Below are positions 1 to 12,400 of a stretch of DNA of 64,000 nt, piece by piece (positions within the stretch are counted from its first letter, which is position 1; each line of letters starts with the position of its first letter). Source of the stretch: Volutella citrinella. Its lineage: Eukaryota > Ascomycota > Sordariomycetes > Hypocreales > Nectriaceae. A model generated the notes under the pieces. That model made no database searches and was not told where the DNA came from. It worked only from the letters and a program-made list of their open reading frames with translations. A program made the position numbers and the translations under genes. The stretch covers positions 3,968,001 to 4,032,000 of the forward strand of contig JAWZSP010000004.1 of NCBI GenBank assembly GCA_034401135.1, written 5' to 3'.

Positions 1-3000
1 CTCCATTCTCCGATTCCCAAACTCGATCCAGGTTATTAATACCCTGTGCCCACTTGTAGGTCAAAAGAGGAGGAACTTCAGAATCTGACGGCTTGATCCA
101 CGCAGGGAAAAGATGTCGCTGGTCAGCCTGATACCAGAGATACTGGTCCAGATAGGCATCGCTGATCTTCTCAATGGGTTCAATATCATAGACAGGGTTG
201 ATCGTGCTGTAGTTGTCGTTCATATCGATATTGACCTCCTTGAACGCTCGCTGGGTGAGCAAAAAGCGCTTGATTCGCTCCAGAGTTGTTCCAGGGCTAT
301 CATAGGCCTGCTCGATCAACGCCAATTCTTCGCGCTGACTCTGGTTCAGACGGCCCTTGACGGAATAGGCCTCTCTAAGACGCTCGAGGGCCAGAATGAG
401 GATCTTGGTGTCGTGCTTGTACGAAACGCTGGGGAAGGGAATAGGAGAGAACTTGCGCGATTCCAACCAGTGAACCGTAGTGGTGTAGATCGCCACGGCT
501 TCTTCTGACGAGACGTAGGGGCCGTCCTTCATGTGGTTATGCTGACGCTCCTGCTCAGCCTTCAGCCACAGTCGGGTCAGTCGACCGACATTCTTCTTCG
601 CTACAGTCTTGTCAACAGTCGCGCCGCGGCGGATTCGCTCACGGTTGTAGTGAGTCACAGAAATCCACCAATCGGCCTTAGACTTGACGTATCGAAGAAT
701 AATATTTTCAATGGGCGCAGGCAGGCCAGGAACCTTCCAAGGGATGTTACTTTTCCAGCATCGCCATGCCTCGGAGAGGTGCTGCAGGACGGTGTTGACC
801 TTGTTCTGTTTGATTCCCTCAGGCATCATGTCCATCAGATCAGCCATAACAGACGCACGTAGTTCCAAGTCGAATTGAGACTCCACACGCTGCTTGGTGA
901 CGGTTTTGGCGACACCTTTGCTGTGTCGACCCTCGAACTGGCGGGATAGCAGGTTACCCAACCATCTCTCAAGCAAGGGAATGATGCCTCGCATAAAGAA
1001 GAGCCAGACCCTCCAAGCAGGTGCCCAGAAACCACAGCCAGGGCCCTTGCCAACTGGGCCCGTATTGAATCGGTAGTAAATAAGATGCTTGAGATCCTTG
1101 CAAGTTCGAATCTGGTGCATCAACTTGTACTTGTATCGGTACATACCAGTCAGCTGGCCGACGTGGTTGAAGGCATACAGAATACCATCGGCGAGTTGGA
1201 AAGCATCAATGTTGCCCAGTCGGTACTGGACCTGAGCGTCCACAATCAATTTTGTCAATCTCAAAATCTCACGCATAAGATGGAAAGCGTTTCCGAATCG
1301 AGACTTCTTTCGCTCCTTGGTGGTAAGCGTTTTGACGGGCTTCAGGTTGAAGTTGTAGTCGAGATGAAGGTAGGTCAGGTTCTTTCGGTGGATGAGAAGG
1401 TTCAACATGTTGAAACCCTGACGGCAAACCTGCAGGCCGGCTTCAACCCAGTCGATGGTTGTTTGCTGGAAGAACTTGGTCTGCTTGAGAGACCTCAGCA
1501 GGTTCTGATTGTTCTGCGCCTTGGGCTTCTTCTTGTGAAGCTCGTTGAGGATGAAGTTCTTCAGCAGCTTTTGATAAGAGACGCGAATCTTCACAGGGGG
1601 TCGATCAGATGGAGGGTGTTCCAAGTACCACTGCTTGATCAGAGGAACATCCTGAGCCCGAACCATCTTTCCAGAGCGACGATCAAACGGATAGGGGGCC
1701 CACCATAGTTCAATGGCAGAAGAGGTATCCTCGTTCTCGATATCTTCGTCAGCCAAGAATGGCTCCACCCCGGCGGGCAGTTCAAAGGCATCTTCCTCGG
1801 GCTCTTCGTTATTTCCCGCTCCAAAGAGCTCATCCTCGAGCGAGATTTCGACATTCTTTGAGGCGACCGTTCGAGAGCTGATGGGGTTCATCCGGCGATC
1901 GAAATGGAATGTTGGCAAATCGGGGTCCTCCGCCGGTTTGAACACCACTTGAGGGTGCGAGTGCCATGAGAGATGCACACTTCTTGGCAGGGAGTTATAG
2001 AGGTATGGATAAGCCACCCGGATTTCGGTTCGGATAGGGGTTCGGAAAATGATCCGATCAATGGCATTGAACTCCCCGTAGTCTTCCTCGTTGGAGTCAA
2101 TGTCTTTGTAGAGGGGCTCGAATCGAGGGCCACCGGGAAGAGCAACGTTCAGGGCCTTCCCCGTCAACATACTCTTGAGGTCGAAAAGGTGGAAGTAGTT
2201 CTCATCTCGCACATCGGAGACCAGAGGGCGACTGAGTCGGAACAGAGCTGCCATTTGAGGCAGAGTCAGATTCCATGTTTTGTAGCTAGGTCCATTCACA
2301 TGAGGTGTGTCGAGGAGTGGCCGATGGTCATAGAACCATTCGTACACAGCCGCATCGTCCTCCTCATCAAGCTCCATTTGGATGGGCTCGAGGGGCTCGA
2401 CGTCTTCCAGATTCTCCGCCCACGACAGCGGCGGTTCCTCGTCATCGAAGGGAGGAAATCGCATACGCTTGAAAAGCCGTCTATCGGTCTTTTCCTTTCT
2501 CATGAAGGTCCACATCATGGCCCATTGCGCAAAGAAGACGGGTTCGATGACTCGAGGAATCTCGTTGACGAGCGTAAGGCAACCGTTGACGTGGTAGAGG
2601 ACCTTGACTTCACGTGCAGATTCCCATGGCATAGGCATGTTCTCGAGAAGCTTCAGGACCGCATGGGGCATGAACTTCAAGGCGCCGAGGTAGCTTCGCT
2701 TGTCGTTTGTGTATTTCCTCTGGGAGACGTCACCGATGTCTTTGACGATTTTTCGGAGATGCTCCGGTGGCATATCTGCCTTCTGGGTCTGGACAAATCC
2801 GGCCTTTCGCTTCTCGCCGAATCGGTTTCGCTGGCTGCGCAGCCATTCCTTCTTCTTCTGCGCAAACTTGGCGACCTGGGGATCGGTCGGGGGGCGGTAT
2901 CCCGGCGGAGGTGGCGCAGGAGTCGCGGGGGGGGGAGGTAGAGACGACGATGGAGGCGGAGGAGGGGGGGGGTTGGGCCCCCATCCCGGGGGAGGCGGTG

Positions 3001-3016
3001 GAGGAAGCTGCGACAT
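1..3016 (-). CDS. PRP8: Pre-mRNA-processing-splicing factor 8, N-terminal part (runs off left edge)
   Basis: Prp8 is the central scaffold of the U5 snRNP and of the spliceosome active site in the nucleus. The minus frame is open from an ATG at 3016 to the window edge, about 1005 codons without a stop or intron, which is somewhat under half of the usual protein of about 2,300-2,400 residues. The product starts [12 protein letters not shown] and continues into a proline-rich leader, then into blocks typical of the family: [62 protein letters not shown] and [19 protein letters not shown]. At the window edge it reads [19 protein letters not shown]. The large domain, endonuclease-like, RNase H-like and Jab1/MPN domains lie outside. 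It is divergent from the complex I subunit gene at 4035. Identification is near certain. Confidence 0.97.
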   Translation of the reverse strand, partial: MSQLPPPPPPGWGPNPPPPPPPSSSLPPPPATPAPPPPGYRPPTDPQVAKFAQKKKEWLRSQRNRFGEKRKAGFVQTQKADMPPEHLRKIVKDIGDVSQRKYTNDKRSYLGALKFMPHAVLKLLENMPMPWESAREVKVLYHVNGCLTLVNEIPRVIEPVFFAQWAMMWTFMRKEKTDRRLFKRMRFPPFDDEEPPLSWAENLEDVEPLEPIQMELDEEDDAAVYEWFYDHRPLLDTPHVNGPSYKTWNLTLPQMAALFRLSRPLVSDVRDENYFHLFDLKSMLTGKALNVALPGGPRFEPLYKDIDSNEEDYGEFNAIDRIIFRTPIRTEIRVAYPYLYNSLPRSVHLSWHSHPQVVFKPAEDPDLPTFHFDRRMNPISSRTVASKNVEISLEDELFGAGNNEEPEEDAFELPAGVEPFLADEDIENEDTSSAIELWWAPYPFDRRSGKMVRAQDVPLIKQWYLEHPPSDRPPVKIRVSYQKLLKNFILNELHKKKPKAQNNQNLLRSLKQTKFFQQTTIDWVEAGLQVCRQGFNMLNLLIHRKNLTYLHLDYNFNLKPVKTLTTKERKKSRFGNAFHLMREILRLTKLIVDAQVQYRLGNIDAFQLADGILYAFNHVGQLTGMYRYKYKLMHQIRTCKDLKHLIYYRFNTGPVGKGPGCGFWAPAWRVWLFFMRGIIPLLERWLGNLLSRQFEGRHSKGVAKTVTKQRVESQFDLELRASVMADLMDMMPEGIKQNKVNTVLQHLSEAWRCWKSNIPWKVPGLPAPIENIILRYVKSKADWWISVTHYNRERIRRGATVDKTVAKKNVGRLTRLWLKAEQERQHNHMKDGPYVSSEEAVAIYTTTVHWLESRKFSPIPFPSVSYKHDTKILILALERLREAYSVKGRLNQSQREELALIEQAYDSPGTTLERIKRFLLTQRAFKEVNIDMNDNYSTINPVYDIEPIEKISDAYLDQYLWYQADQRHLFPAWIKPSDSEVPPLLTYKWAQGINNLDRVWESENG

Positions 3017-4034
3017 GATGGCCTCGCGATGCGCTCGATCGTTGGGGCCTAGTGGAGCTGTCCTTCCAAGGCTTCACGCCGTCGCGCCTATCCAGACGCG
3101 CTGCCTCGTGTGAGTTTCCTTCTAGAAACGCAGGGTGGATAGAAGCGCCTGCGTCGCTGGGTTGGTTGATAGATATGGGCCGGTCGCGCGAAAGATTGCG
3201 CAGCGACGACAAAGGCGTTGTTGCAAAACTCTTGCTCACGTTGCCTCCGTCACGACAAATTTCTGGGTGTCTCGGAGACGCGCTAGGTACTGTGGGTCAG
3301 TCACGTGATCGCTCTCCAGGTCCCTCGTCTGAGGAAGTACAAGCATAGCTGCTGCTTGACACAAGGAAGAGATTCATCGATCGTGACGAGCTACTTGTGT
3401 TTATTTGATCCTCTCATAAATGCAGACTTTTTGTTCTTTCGGTCATCTACGGACGATTTGAGTAGTTGACTATTTGCGACATCTGGGCTGCCGGATCGTC
3501 AATGCCTTCTTAGTATTGAACACGAGTAGCATCCCAGTCATTATGAGGCCCCTTGACAGACGTAGTTGGTGGTTTCATGTGTCTACTATATTTTTTGCGA
3601 AATTTGCTGCATGTCAATCGATCGAATGGAGTGCAGCAGGCACAGGTGGCCATGTCAGTAGCCTTAAATTCTTCTATGGACTGAACTCCTGGTAACTCGT
3701 CCCCCGCGAACCCGGCCTGCGCGCCTCCAGAAAGCAAACCAACCCAAAGTTAGCAGATAAAAAACATATGTAGTACTGACTGAGAATATCTGGATCTCTC
3801 TGGACATTCAAAGAATTTACAGATATTGCGTCTTGGCTAAATCTAGGGTAGTCGAAAGCGGGTTGAGAAATGGGTCTGGCTGACCAATGGGAGGCGACTG
3901 AATTGCGTTACCTAAGCCTTAAACTTCAACCCGTGCAACTGCTCGGCCCGCCGTGAAGGCCTCAAGCTCGATCACCACGCCGTCAATTCCCATCTACCTC
4001 GATCCAGCACGACACCTGCTGCAGTCGAGACAAA
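3017..4034. other. Intergenic region between divergent PRP8 and complex I subunit genes
   Basis: About 1 kb lies between two diverging start codons, so it should hold both promoters and 5' UTRs. The short open frames here have no coding character. I found no convincing TATA box, repeat or RNA gene. Confidence 0.6.
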
Positions 4035-4432
4035 ATGGCGCACCTCAGTATGACGCAGACTGACCCAATTGGACGACCACTGCTAACTGCGCACCAACAG
4101 ACGTCAAGCCCGACCCGGCTTACCTGAAGTTTCAGGGTGCGTGACTTCTCCCATCGACGACGACCCGTCCCGCGCCATGTCATCGCAGCTCGCTGACCCG
4201 GTGAACAGCTATGCAGAAAGTCCGACACAGGTACTTCCGCTGGAACCCCCGAACCGCCCGAATCACCACCCTCTACGTCGTCGTCATTCCCTCCATCGTG
4301 GGCTACATTGCCTACAAGACCGATGTGAGTTAATCAACGGGCTCGAATGGCGAGCGAGCGCAAACTGACATGGCAAAGGGACTCTGGGACTTCCGAGCAA
4401 AGCGAAAGGGCGACCTCATCTACGAGAAATAA
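4035..4432 (+). CDS. NADH:ubiquinone oxidoreductase B15/NDUFB4-type subunit (complex I)
   Basis: This is a small single-pass accessory subunit of the membrane arm of mitochondrial complex I. Four exons (4035-4047, 4101-4136, 4209-4324, 4379-4432) join in phase to 72 residues. The protein starts MAHLNVKPDPAYLKFQ and contains YFRWNPRTARIT, then a hydrophobic segment (about residues 36-52) and the tail GLWDFRAKRKGDLIYEK. The Arg/Trp-rich motif ahead of one membrane helix and the short basic tail match the fungal B15 proteins. Introns carry good signals, for example TGCTAAC at 4081 and TAG or CAG acceptors. The first exon is only 13 nt. The identification is from memory of the family; the gene model itself is secure. 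Confidence 0.8.
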
Positions 4433-4643
4433 ATTCGATCCTTGACCGGGAGTTATTGGGAACATGTACATATATGGGTTTATGTGGTCTTGCAAATCGA
4501 AGACTAGCGGAACCAAGGAAGAGATTACAACGTGCTGAAACTCTCCATGAATGTGGAATTCTCGAAACTGCAATACGCCTAGAAATCAATGGGTATCGTA
4601 TCAAGTGAAACCCCCCTCCGGACAAGCGGCCAGCGATGCCACC

Positions 4644-5389
4644 TCACCTTCCCCGGCCTCGCCCATGTCCTCCTGGCCCCTCTGGTAACCGCTCACCTCT
4701 CTTCCAATCGCCCATGGGAATGTTGCTCATGTTGTCTCTCCACCCACCCCGCCCACCTCGGAACCCGCCACGGGGCATGCCATTTTCCCGACCCTGGAAT
4801 CCCCGGTAACCACCGCGACTCTCCCGAGAAGTTGTATTGGGTTCCCTTCTGATACTTGATGCTGGCGCAACTGATCCATCTGCCAGGGGCGGTAAGATAG
4901 CGCAAGATATGTAATCTCCAACGACAAATCGTGCGTCATGTAATGTCCGGTCCTTGTCCTTTGCTGGCGCATCAACGTTGATGTAATCTGACGATTCGCC
5001 AATCACCACGCTCCCCAAATCTTTGCATCCGAAACGGGGATTCCCATTGTTAATTGAACCCGCGTTACGTAGATCTGGGAACACGAGCTGGAATACAAGC
5101 CGGGTGCCGATGGAAGGAGAGGGAAGTGCAGAGGGGGCAGAGGCCGCAAGCTCGAGAGCTAGCTCGTTAAGAGTGCAGTTAGACCAGGTGTGCACAGAGA
5201 TATGTGGAGGAAGAGAGTGAGAGGCGAATTCCTCCGGCCTATTCGTGTGGTAAGTACTTCAGTAGCTATTCACGTTGACTTGATGACCAGGGTATGGTCC
5301 TACCTGTGAAATGCCCCGTTGCGATAACAGAGCTGGAGAAGAAACGGTGTTGTGTCATCGCGGATAGACTTCGGTGTGGGCGAGGTCAT
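4644..5389 (-). CDS. SAP18: SAP18-like histone deacetylase complex/ASAP subunit with RGG tail
   Basis: Sap18 has a ubiquitin-like fold and links Sin3/HDAC corepressor and, in animals, the ASAP/PSAP RNA-processing complexes. Two exons (5304-5389 and 4644-5238, intron 65 nt) encode 226 residues. The N-terminus, DDTTPFLLQLCYRNGAFHRPEEF, matches the conserved start of the family. HTWSNCTLNELALEL and FQLVFPDL follow, then KDLGSVVIGE and the conserved RFVVGDYISCAI near residues 136-147. After the core comes a glycine/arginine tail (about residues 165-226) with RGGYRG, GGFRGGRGGW and a final GHGRGRGR, an RGG-type RNA-binding signature. The gene is head-to-head with PRP18, 332 bp between start codons. 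Confidence 0.9.
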
Positions 5390-5721
5390 TGTTGACCGAT
5401 CTGAGGAAAGTTAAGGGAATTAGCGCAGCGACGTTGAAATTTATTGATGCTTTGTTGAATTGATGTCGTGTATTCCCGTCTTGACCTGTTTGCAGTATGC
5501 CTCAATGAATGTGAATGATTAGCCGGGATAATTCCGTAATCGATAACACACTTCAGATGTTTGAACTGCGACAACCTCACCATCTTCATCTACCACTCCA
5601 GAGCTACTACCCTCCAGAGCAACCGAAATCCGCGCAGCGCCAGGCCTGCCTCCAGAATCCCATTTTCCCATTTCTCAAGAGAATATCACCGAGCCACGGC
5701 CGGAACCGAACTCAAGCGATC
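5390..5721. promoter_or_regulatory. Shared divergent promoter region SAP18/PRP18
   Basis: Only 332 bp separate the two start codons, so both promoters and 5' UTRs must lie here. No clear TATA element is visible. A bidirectional promoter is inferred from geometry alone. Confidence 0.5.
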
Positions 5722-6820
5722 ATGGATTTCGCCGCGCTGATGAACAAGGAGATGTCAAAGTCTAAGAAGGCGGCCGGTAGCGATGACAAAAAGTACCTGA
5801 AGCGATCCCAAGTCGAAGCCCAACGAAAAGAAGCGTACCTCGTCGAGCAAAAAGCTCTCGAAGCTGAGCGGGAAGCCAAAGCAGCCGCAAAGCGCAAGCA
5901 CGAGGAAGACGTCGCACTCGAGACAGCGGTTCGCGAAGAGAAGCGTCGAAAGCTTGCAGAAGAATCACACCGACGACAAGCGGAAGTAGATGCCGAGGAA
6001 GAGCGGGCCCGAAGAAAACGTCTCGGACTCCCAGAGTTGCAAAAGAAAACCGAGGCTGAAGAGGACGAGGGCACTGCCGATGACGATATTCCCGAGGAAG
6101 AGTTGGTGGTGAAGTTGCGCGAGATCGGCGAGCCGGCGGCGTTGTTTGGAGAAAGCCACGCGACCCGGCTGAGGAGGTATAGGAGACTGACGACTGTCAT
6201 GTCCAAGGGGCCGATACCAACCACGCTGGAGTTGGTCGAGGAGAAGGACATGAAGGTCGATGGCAAGATTCCAAAGGACAAAGAAGAGAGGAAATGGCTG
6301 TTCAGGCAGCTTGCCAGTTACTTCACCATGGTTCTCACGGAATATCAGCAAACCATGGAGGCCGAGAAGCGGGATACAAGTACTAGCAAAACGGCATACA
6401 ATGCCATGGTCCAAACGCGGGAGAATATGAAGCCGGTATGTCAGCTCGCGCACCACCCCGTTTACGTCAGGAACAACGCTAACTTCATCTGCACAGCTGT
6501 TTCGGAAATTCGAGCAAGGGGACTTTGAGGACTCAGTGCTCGAGCCGGTGGTGGAAATCGTCCAAGCACTCCAGGAGCGACGCTACGTGGACGCCAACGA
6601 CGGTTATCTCCGCCTCAGTATTGGAAAGGCCGCATGGCCCATTGGTGTTACCATGGTTGGTATCCACGAGCGAAGCGCGCGAGAAAAACTACACAACGGC
6701 GAGAAGGGCCACGTTATGGGAGACGAAGTGACACGAAAGTACTTGCAGAGCATCAAACGATGTCTTACTTTTGCGCAGGTGCGGTGGCCGCCAACGGATT
6801 TGCGCCAGCTTATGGGCTGA
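5722..6820 (+). CDS. PRP18: Pre-mRNA-splicing factor 18
   Basis: Prp18 acts with Slu7 in the second step of splicing, stabilising the 3' splice site. Two exons (5722-6435, 6497-6820; 61-nt intron) give 345 residues. The start MDFAALMNKEMSKSKKA is the usual fungal N-terminus. A highly charged coiled-coil stretch follows (about 30-115). Next comes a PRP4-like SFM motif around residues 127-160 (LREIGEPAALFGES, then RLRRYRRL). The C-terminal Prp18 domain covers about 190-345, with FRKFEQGDFEDSVLEPVVEI, WPIGVTMVGIHERSAREKL and the terminal KRCLTFAQVRWPP. Length and domain order are those of the family. The Met at 5722 is preferred over upstream in-frame codons because family similarity begins there. 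Confidence 0.95.
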
Positions 6821-7154
6821 AGTCAGATGAACGAGCGCAAAAGTGAACCGTCTAGGTCGTTAAACCTCGATAGGACAGTTAGATACAATGATACCCAACA
6901 AATAATGACAAGCAAAGAACACGAAATCGAAACCGAAGACGCGTGATTTTGTTAAGTGGTATGCCTATGCGCCTAATCTAGCATGACCAAGGCAAGCCCT
7001 TTAAAGGTAAAGGGCGTTTTCCACATATCTCCAAACGCCGGGACCATAGTATGCATCCTATCTCATTACACATCTCTTGTCGTCCAACCACTTGATGATC
7101 CTCCACCGAGTTATGTTTCGATTCGGCGATCGGTACGTAATTCGTGGCAGCGGC
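6821..7154. other. Convergent 3' intergenic region PRP18/CSN1
   Basis: 334 bp between two converging stop codons. It should contain both 3' UTRs and polyadenylation sites. I see nothing else in it. Confidence 0.6.
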
Positions 7155-8798
7155 TTAGCTTTGGCTCTCGCTGCCGCCCACCTGGATAGAGCCCTTCGCA
7201 TCGCCGTACCAAGATTCGTCAATACCCGACAAACCCTGCCCCATCCCGCCCTTCTTGCTACCCGTGACTTCAAGACCAGCTGACGTGATACTCATCCTGC
7301 GAAGGCGCTCCTTAGCATCCTCCTCATAACGACGGGCGACATTGAGAGCTTGTGTTTGCATTTCTAGTCGGGCATCGGGAATGACGGCAATCAGCACCTT
7401 TTGCACCAAGTTAGCGTGACAAAACCCGAACTTCAAGCCGCATTTACCTTGTTCTTCGCGTCAATCCGCGCCTTGAGGGCACCCTCCCGAATCATGACCA
7501 CCAGCTCATCTTCGATGGATTCACCCGTCTTGGAGAAGGACTTGTTCAAGCTCTCGAGCGTTACGCACGAGAAGGGAACAAAATACTGCACAATGCACTT
7601 GCTGCGAATCTGTGCGTAGATGGCAGGGATATGCTTCTGGAGATATATATCTAGCAAGTAGTCGTTAAGTGCTGAGTCGAGAATACCGAGGCAGTTGGAA
7701 TATCTGCCATTCACAAAGGAGCTGATCGCTTTACGGATATGGGGCTCGTGCTCTAGGAAGTTTCGGAAAGAAGGGTTATCGAGAATGCGAGTTTGGAGAT
7801 CCTTTCTGTCCATTGTAGCCAGAGCCAACAAGCCGCCGTAGATGGCGATATCATTCGGGCTGATGATGTGGCTATAGTTTGACGAGGGAGCGCTGAAGTC
7901 GGCCTGAATGAAGTTTTTTGCCGCATCGGCGAAGTGGCCCAAGCCGAGGAGGGCGATGCCTGAGATGATCTTCGAGAAGGCCTGGGAGGATTTGTCGTCT
8001 TCGCCTGATTGCACGCCGGTTATCTTGCCAAGGTTATTGATAACCATGGACCAGTCGCGTCGCTGTATTGAAACGCTAATAAGGTGCACGCCACAGTCGA
8101 CAATGTGCTTGGTTGTGCTGACATCCTGGCGCATGCGGCCATAGGCATCAGCAGCTTCAGCAAGAAGACCTATCTTCTCATAGTGCTTTCCGAGATCCTC
8201 GTGACCCATCTAAAAGAGAGCGAGTGAGCAAATGGGAAAATGACGTATCACATGAGGCGACTAACTCGGATGCTTTCCTTTATCAGGTTATTCTTGTATT
8301 GCTTCAGCTCAGCATCGAGCCGTGCAGTCTCTGACTTGTTGTTTCGCTCGGTGGCCTCGATCCAGGCGTCATCCCGCTGGGCTTCCGGTTCATTGGGAGC
8401 TGCGATGCGGATGCAATCCCAAGCATCCCTATATCGAGAGACATCTGATCCTCTTTTCGCCTCGTTCACAGCAGCCTTGAGGGCGTCGACGCAGAGTGGG
8501 ACGGAGCACTTTCCGATCAGTAGAAGGCGGTCGAATCTCGTCCGGCCTGTGTGTCACGGTGTCAGTACGCGCAACCACTACAGTATTCGAAGGGGACAAG
8601 GCAAGTAATCGGACGTACCTGTATAGTTTTGAATGTAGAGGTCAAGGTCGAGCCTCGGCGGGTCTATTCAAGACGTCAGCGCTGCCTGTCGGTCGTGAGC
8701 ATTCATTTCGAGCGGTGAGAAGATGTACCTTGAACGATGACACCGCCTTGATTACTCATCGCGCTGAAAAACTCCAGCAAAGGACCGGAAGATGCCAT
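7155..8798 (-). CDS. CSN1: COP9 signalosome complex subunit 1
   Basis: CSN1 is a PCI-domain scaffold of the COP9 signalosome, which removes Nedd8 from cullins; in filamentous fungi it controls development. Five exons in order of translation (8729-8798, 8619-8663, 8266-8546, 7448-8209, 7155-7397) give 466 residues. The N-terminus is MASSGPLLEFFSAMSNQGG. The helical-repeat region includes LYIQNYTGRTRFDRLLLIG and DLGKHYEKIGLLAEAADAYGRMR. The PCI/winged-helix part follows (about 260-405), with YLQKHIPAIYAQIRSKCIVQYF and SKTGESIEDELVVMIREG. The tail RYEEDAKERLRRMSI is typical of CSN1. The last intron has a GCTAACT branch site. The PCI arrangement could suggest proteasome subunit Rpn7, a paralogue, but the C-terminal tail favours CSN1. 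Confidence 0.93.
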
Positions 8799-9342
8799 GG
8801 TGAAAGACAACACGAGCGATGGGAATGCGCTGTGAGCGGAGCGATGCACGTCGAAGGTCAAGTGGTGGAGGAGCTTCGGGGAGCTCGTTGTCGAAAGCGG
8901 GGCACGCGTTCAAGGCAGGCTGCAGTGGGGCATGTCATGACAGGCAAGACAGGGTGGGATGAGCTTTGTTCAGTGTATCATCAGTGGCCAGCGGCAATAT
9001 ACGATGACTGATGTAAGATTGAAATAATTATTTAATTCTTCCCTCGATGAATAAATACGAAAAGGGAGCGAGTGACTTGAGAGAGAAAATAGATTTCATG
9101 GTATCTCGCCCTCTCTTGGTTGACGGCCTACTACCACCACCAGTGGGTACCTAACTAAAGTGCGTGACAACCAGCCGGGTAGACTTCGTGAGGGTGGCCT
9201 TGTCAGCACATGTCGACGGTGATATGCACGGGTTTGTCTGAATGTTAGATATATGGTTAAATTATTATAAATTTCGCATTCAGCTGCAAGGCGGTAGTCA
9301 CTCGTACTTGACTCAGCACCTACACGCTCAGAGACATTTCTG

Positions 9343-9358
9343 TTTTTTTTTTTTTTTT
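9343..9358. repeat. Poly-T tract (16 T)
   Basis: Uninterrupted run of 16 thymines inside the gene-free block, 24 bp before a CCAAT motif. Such dA:dT tracts often exclude nucleosomes near fungal promoters; that role here is inferred. Confidence 0.8.
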
Positions 9359-9381
9359 CATTCCAACGCTTGTGTTTATCA

Positions 9382-9414
9382 CCAATTCCCTAGAGGTTAT
9401 ATTCTTTATAAATA
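9382..9414 (+). promoter_or_regulatory. CCAAT plus TATAAATA, promoter-like, with no gene assigned
   Basis: CCAAT at 9382-9386 is followed 20 bp later by a perfect TATAAATA at 9407-9414, and the poly-T tract lies just upstream. The next ATG (9438) opens a frame of only 25 codons. The order of elements looks like a core promoter, but no supported gene follows, so chance is possible. Confidence 0.35.
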
Positions 9415-12400
9415 CACCCAAAATCTCGTCGTCGTCGATGGAAATGTTTATCACCAGGCTGGTTGCTCCAGCAGCCAATCATGACCAGTCTCCGTCGTGC
9501 GAGGGGGCAGGTTGACTGCCAAATGACAACTATGGTTTTTGCATGAGGAAGCGAACAGGTTTGGGTTGGTGAGTACACGACCCTGACGGTCTTCTGAAGC
9601 CGGATGTCAACAAGCACATCCACTAGAGGAGGGACGTTTCAAGCCGTTGCTGAACAAAGTAGGAGGGGTAGATGGGCAGGATGTTCTGATCGCAACCGAA
9701 TCCCGGACACCATCCGGACTTGGTTCGCGATTCGCCTTTCGTCTCATTGTCGGAAATCACTCAAGAGTGATATGACACTCCGTTGAGCTAGGATCGTCGT
9801 AATACTGCGACATGTTGGGATTGGACAACACCCTCTCGGTGCCTACCAGATCTTACATGGAGGGTCGACACCATTCCGTCACCGGAACGAAGGTTGAAAG
9901 GCAATTCCCACGCCTGATGCAGGGTCTTGAATCGCCAAATCAAGAATGCGCTTTCTTGAGCTATCGGTATTCTAGCCCGCAACCATGCACGGACGCAAGG
10001 CCTCTGGGTAGCATCCCTAGAAGAGGGTCCCCTACTTGGCTGGACCCTGCGTGACCGGCTCGATGATGTATGCGGCTTCGGGTATCTCCTTGTGTGCATC
10101 AACGTTGGAGGGTCCCATGGTCCAAACGAGACTACTGCAACCGGCAATGCTCCCTCAGTGTCACATCCACCATGCGATTTGTTAAATCAGCCCACCCCGG
10201 CAAAATTCCCCGGGTTAGAATGGGGCCATTGCAAGAATTCACTTGTCCACTTGGCATTCGGGCGGTTCGGCATCTAGCAAAGGCCCCCCCAAACTTGTTG
10301 CTGGCTAACCACGACATTGATGGCATTATAGTGACGCATTTAGGTGGTCTTCTAACCGAATGAAGCTGCTTACAAGGACGTGACTGCATAATGCTAGCAG
10401 CACTACCAATTCTGCAAGCGAGAGCCCAGTGATGGCAGGCGGCCGCCATTGCAGAGAAACTGACGTAGAGGGATACGGGAATATCACGGACAACCAACAC
10501 CCCCCAAAGCTGCGTCGGCGGCGTGCATGGGGGCCGGGGCCGGCGACGGTGAGGCATTAGCACGGCTAGATGTGACATGGGAAGCTGGAGGCGAAATCTC
10601 CTGAAATTTACGCTATCACGGCGGAACCCCCCAAACAAGCTTTGATCCCGCGACGAGCTAGTGCGTCATCAGCAAGCAGGTCGCTCGCTCCCGGGCCTCT
10701 CTCCCATCGCTCTTATGGTACCAGAAAATCGTACTGTGTACAGCGTGATGGGCGGGCCGGAGCGGCCAGTACAGTACGGATCAGCAAGCAGTTTTTCCTT
10801 TAGGGCGCAACCAGGTGTGATAGAGTGCACGACCGAGCGGCTTGGGCGCTTCGATGGAGTAAAGTCAGATTCCGGCCGAGACTGCTGATTAGACCCAGTT
10901 TTGCGGGAATGCAGTTGCCAGGCAGGTACTAATTATCCTGGGAAGGAAACGGGATGGAAGCTGTGAGGAACCAGGCTGTTTACCAGGACCCTGAGAATCA
11001 GTTCGTGGGCAGATCGAGGGCGAGATGCCACGAGGCTTGGCGCCAAGACGAGACTGGCGGAAGTCCCGGAGGGGGGATGGGTGTCAGTCAAGCCCAATGA
11101 TGTCACAAAAGAGACACTACTATCCAAATTTGACGACTTCAACCAAAGCCACCCGTGGGCGGGGCTGCTCATTCGTTGACTTGCTCATGCAGTGATTTTC
11201 TCTGGCATTTCAGCGCCACTGTATTGCATGTCACTCGAATGCACAAGAATTTGCGAACATGGTGGAGATCCTTTTCGGAGCGTGGCACTACTCCCTGACA
11301 ATGTCTACCTATGTAGTTGACCTTTGGTCGCCCCGGCTCGGTCGTTGAGAGAGGTCATCAATCGGGCGCGCCTGGATGATTGTCAGCCCGTTGCTGTCGG
11401 AGCCGAACTGCGGATCTCTTCCGGCCCTGGTCTACCATGCATGAAGCATAAGATTGGTTGGTGTGTGTGCTACGTATTCACGCTACAGGTTGCCCTGGCT
11501 TCGGCCCGTGGGTCGGCCTGTTGCTGCGTGGAGCGGTCTAGCCAGGCGCATTTCGTCTCCAACGCGCAGCTAATGCTGTTGGGAAAATCCGGCCTGCTGG
11601 TGCTGCCGCACACTCAACTCTATCGGGCTTTAGCGATTCAAGGTTATGGCGTTGTGGTGTTTAACTACGTCAAGGTTTACGGGTCGCGTTCCAGCCGTTG
11701 CACTGCGAGGTGAATCAAAGTTTTGAGGTGCGTCGGGCATGCACACCTCATCGGCGACGGCCGTGTTCACAGCACTACGTAGTATGTGGTGATGAAACCA
11801 GCCCTCCGTCCATCGCGGCCAGGCAGCATCCCGCCTTCGTAGCATTGTTTCGCGTGTAACGATGTTCGTAACCCCCCTTCTCCGCCTCTTTACGGATCCC
11901 AAAATATCATTCCGATATCCGCGTTGCCGTGCTCGGTAGCGAGAGCGGAGATGGCCTGACTGCTTGGCCGCGAATAAGACGGGAACAAGCCATCCTCCAC
12001 CTCATCTTGCCGCGACAGGATTCGTTCACAAAGTTCGTATCCACATGTGGGTGTCGTTTCACCAAGGTCGATTGGATGGATGGCGATCTCGTTGCCGTTG
12101 GGATACCGTCCTAGGCCTCGTTCTTCCATTGTCTCGGCCGCACGCCCCATCAAAGGCCGCTCAATCCCAGCGGGCGGCTCTCTGCGTCTGATGGACCGGG
12201 GAATTGGTTGGAGAGCGAGGTCACCCTGCACCCTTGACAGAGGATGGCCAACCTCCCGCAAAGCGGCAGCCGTTCGTCATCTGTTGAGTATTCATCGCTG
12301 GCGGAACCAAGTGAGGCGTTTATTGCTTTCTCAGAGAACGGGAGAATCGAATTGACAATGACGGGTGTGCTTGGGTACATGCCACCCTTCATCCATTGAC

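Noticed and set aside
1973..2941. 322-codon plus-strand frame opposite PRP8
   Set aside because: PRP8 on the minus strand is conserved over the whole stretch, so this is a mirror frame.
11890..12261. 123-codon minus frame in the same block
   Set aside because: Composition is mildly protein-like, but no domain, signal peptide or supporting promoter is visible.
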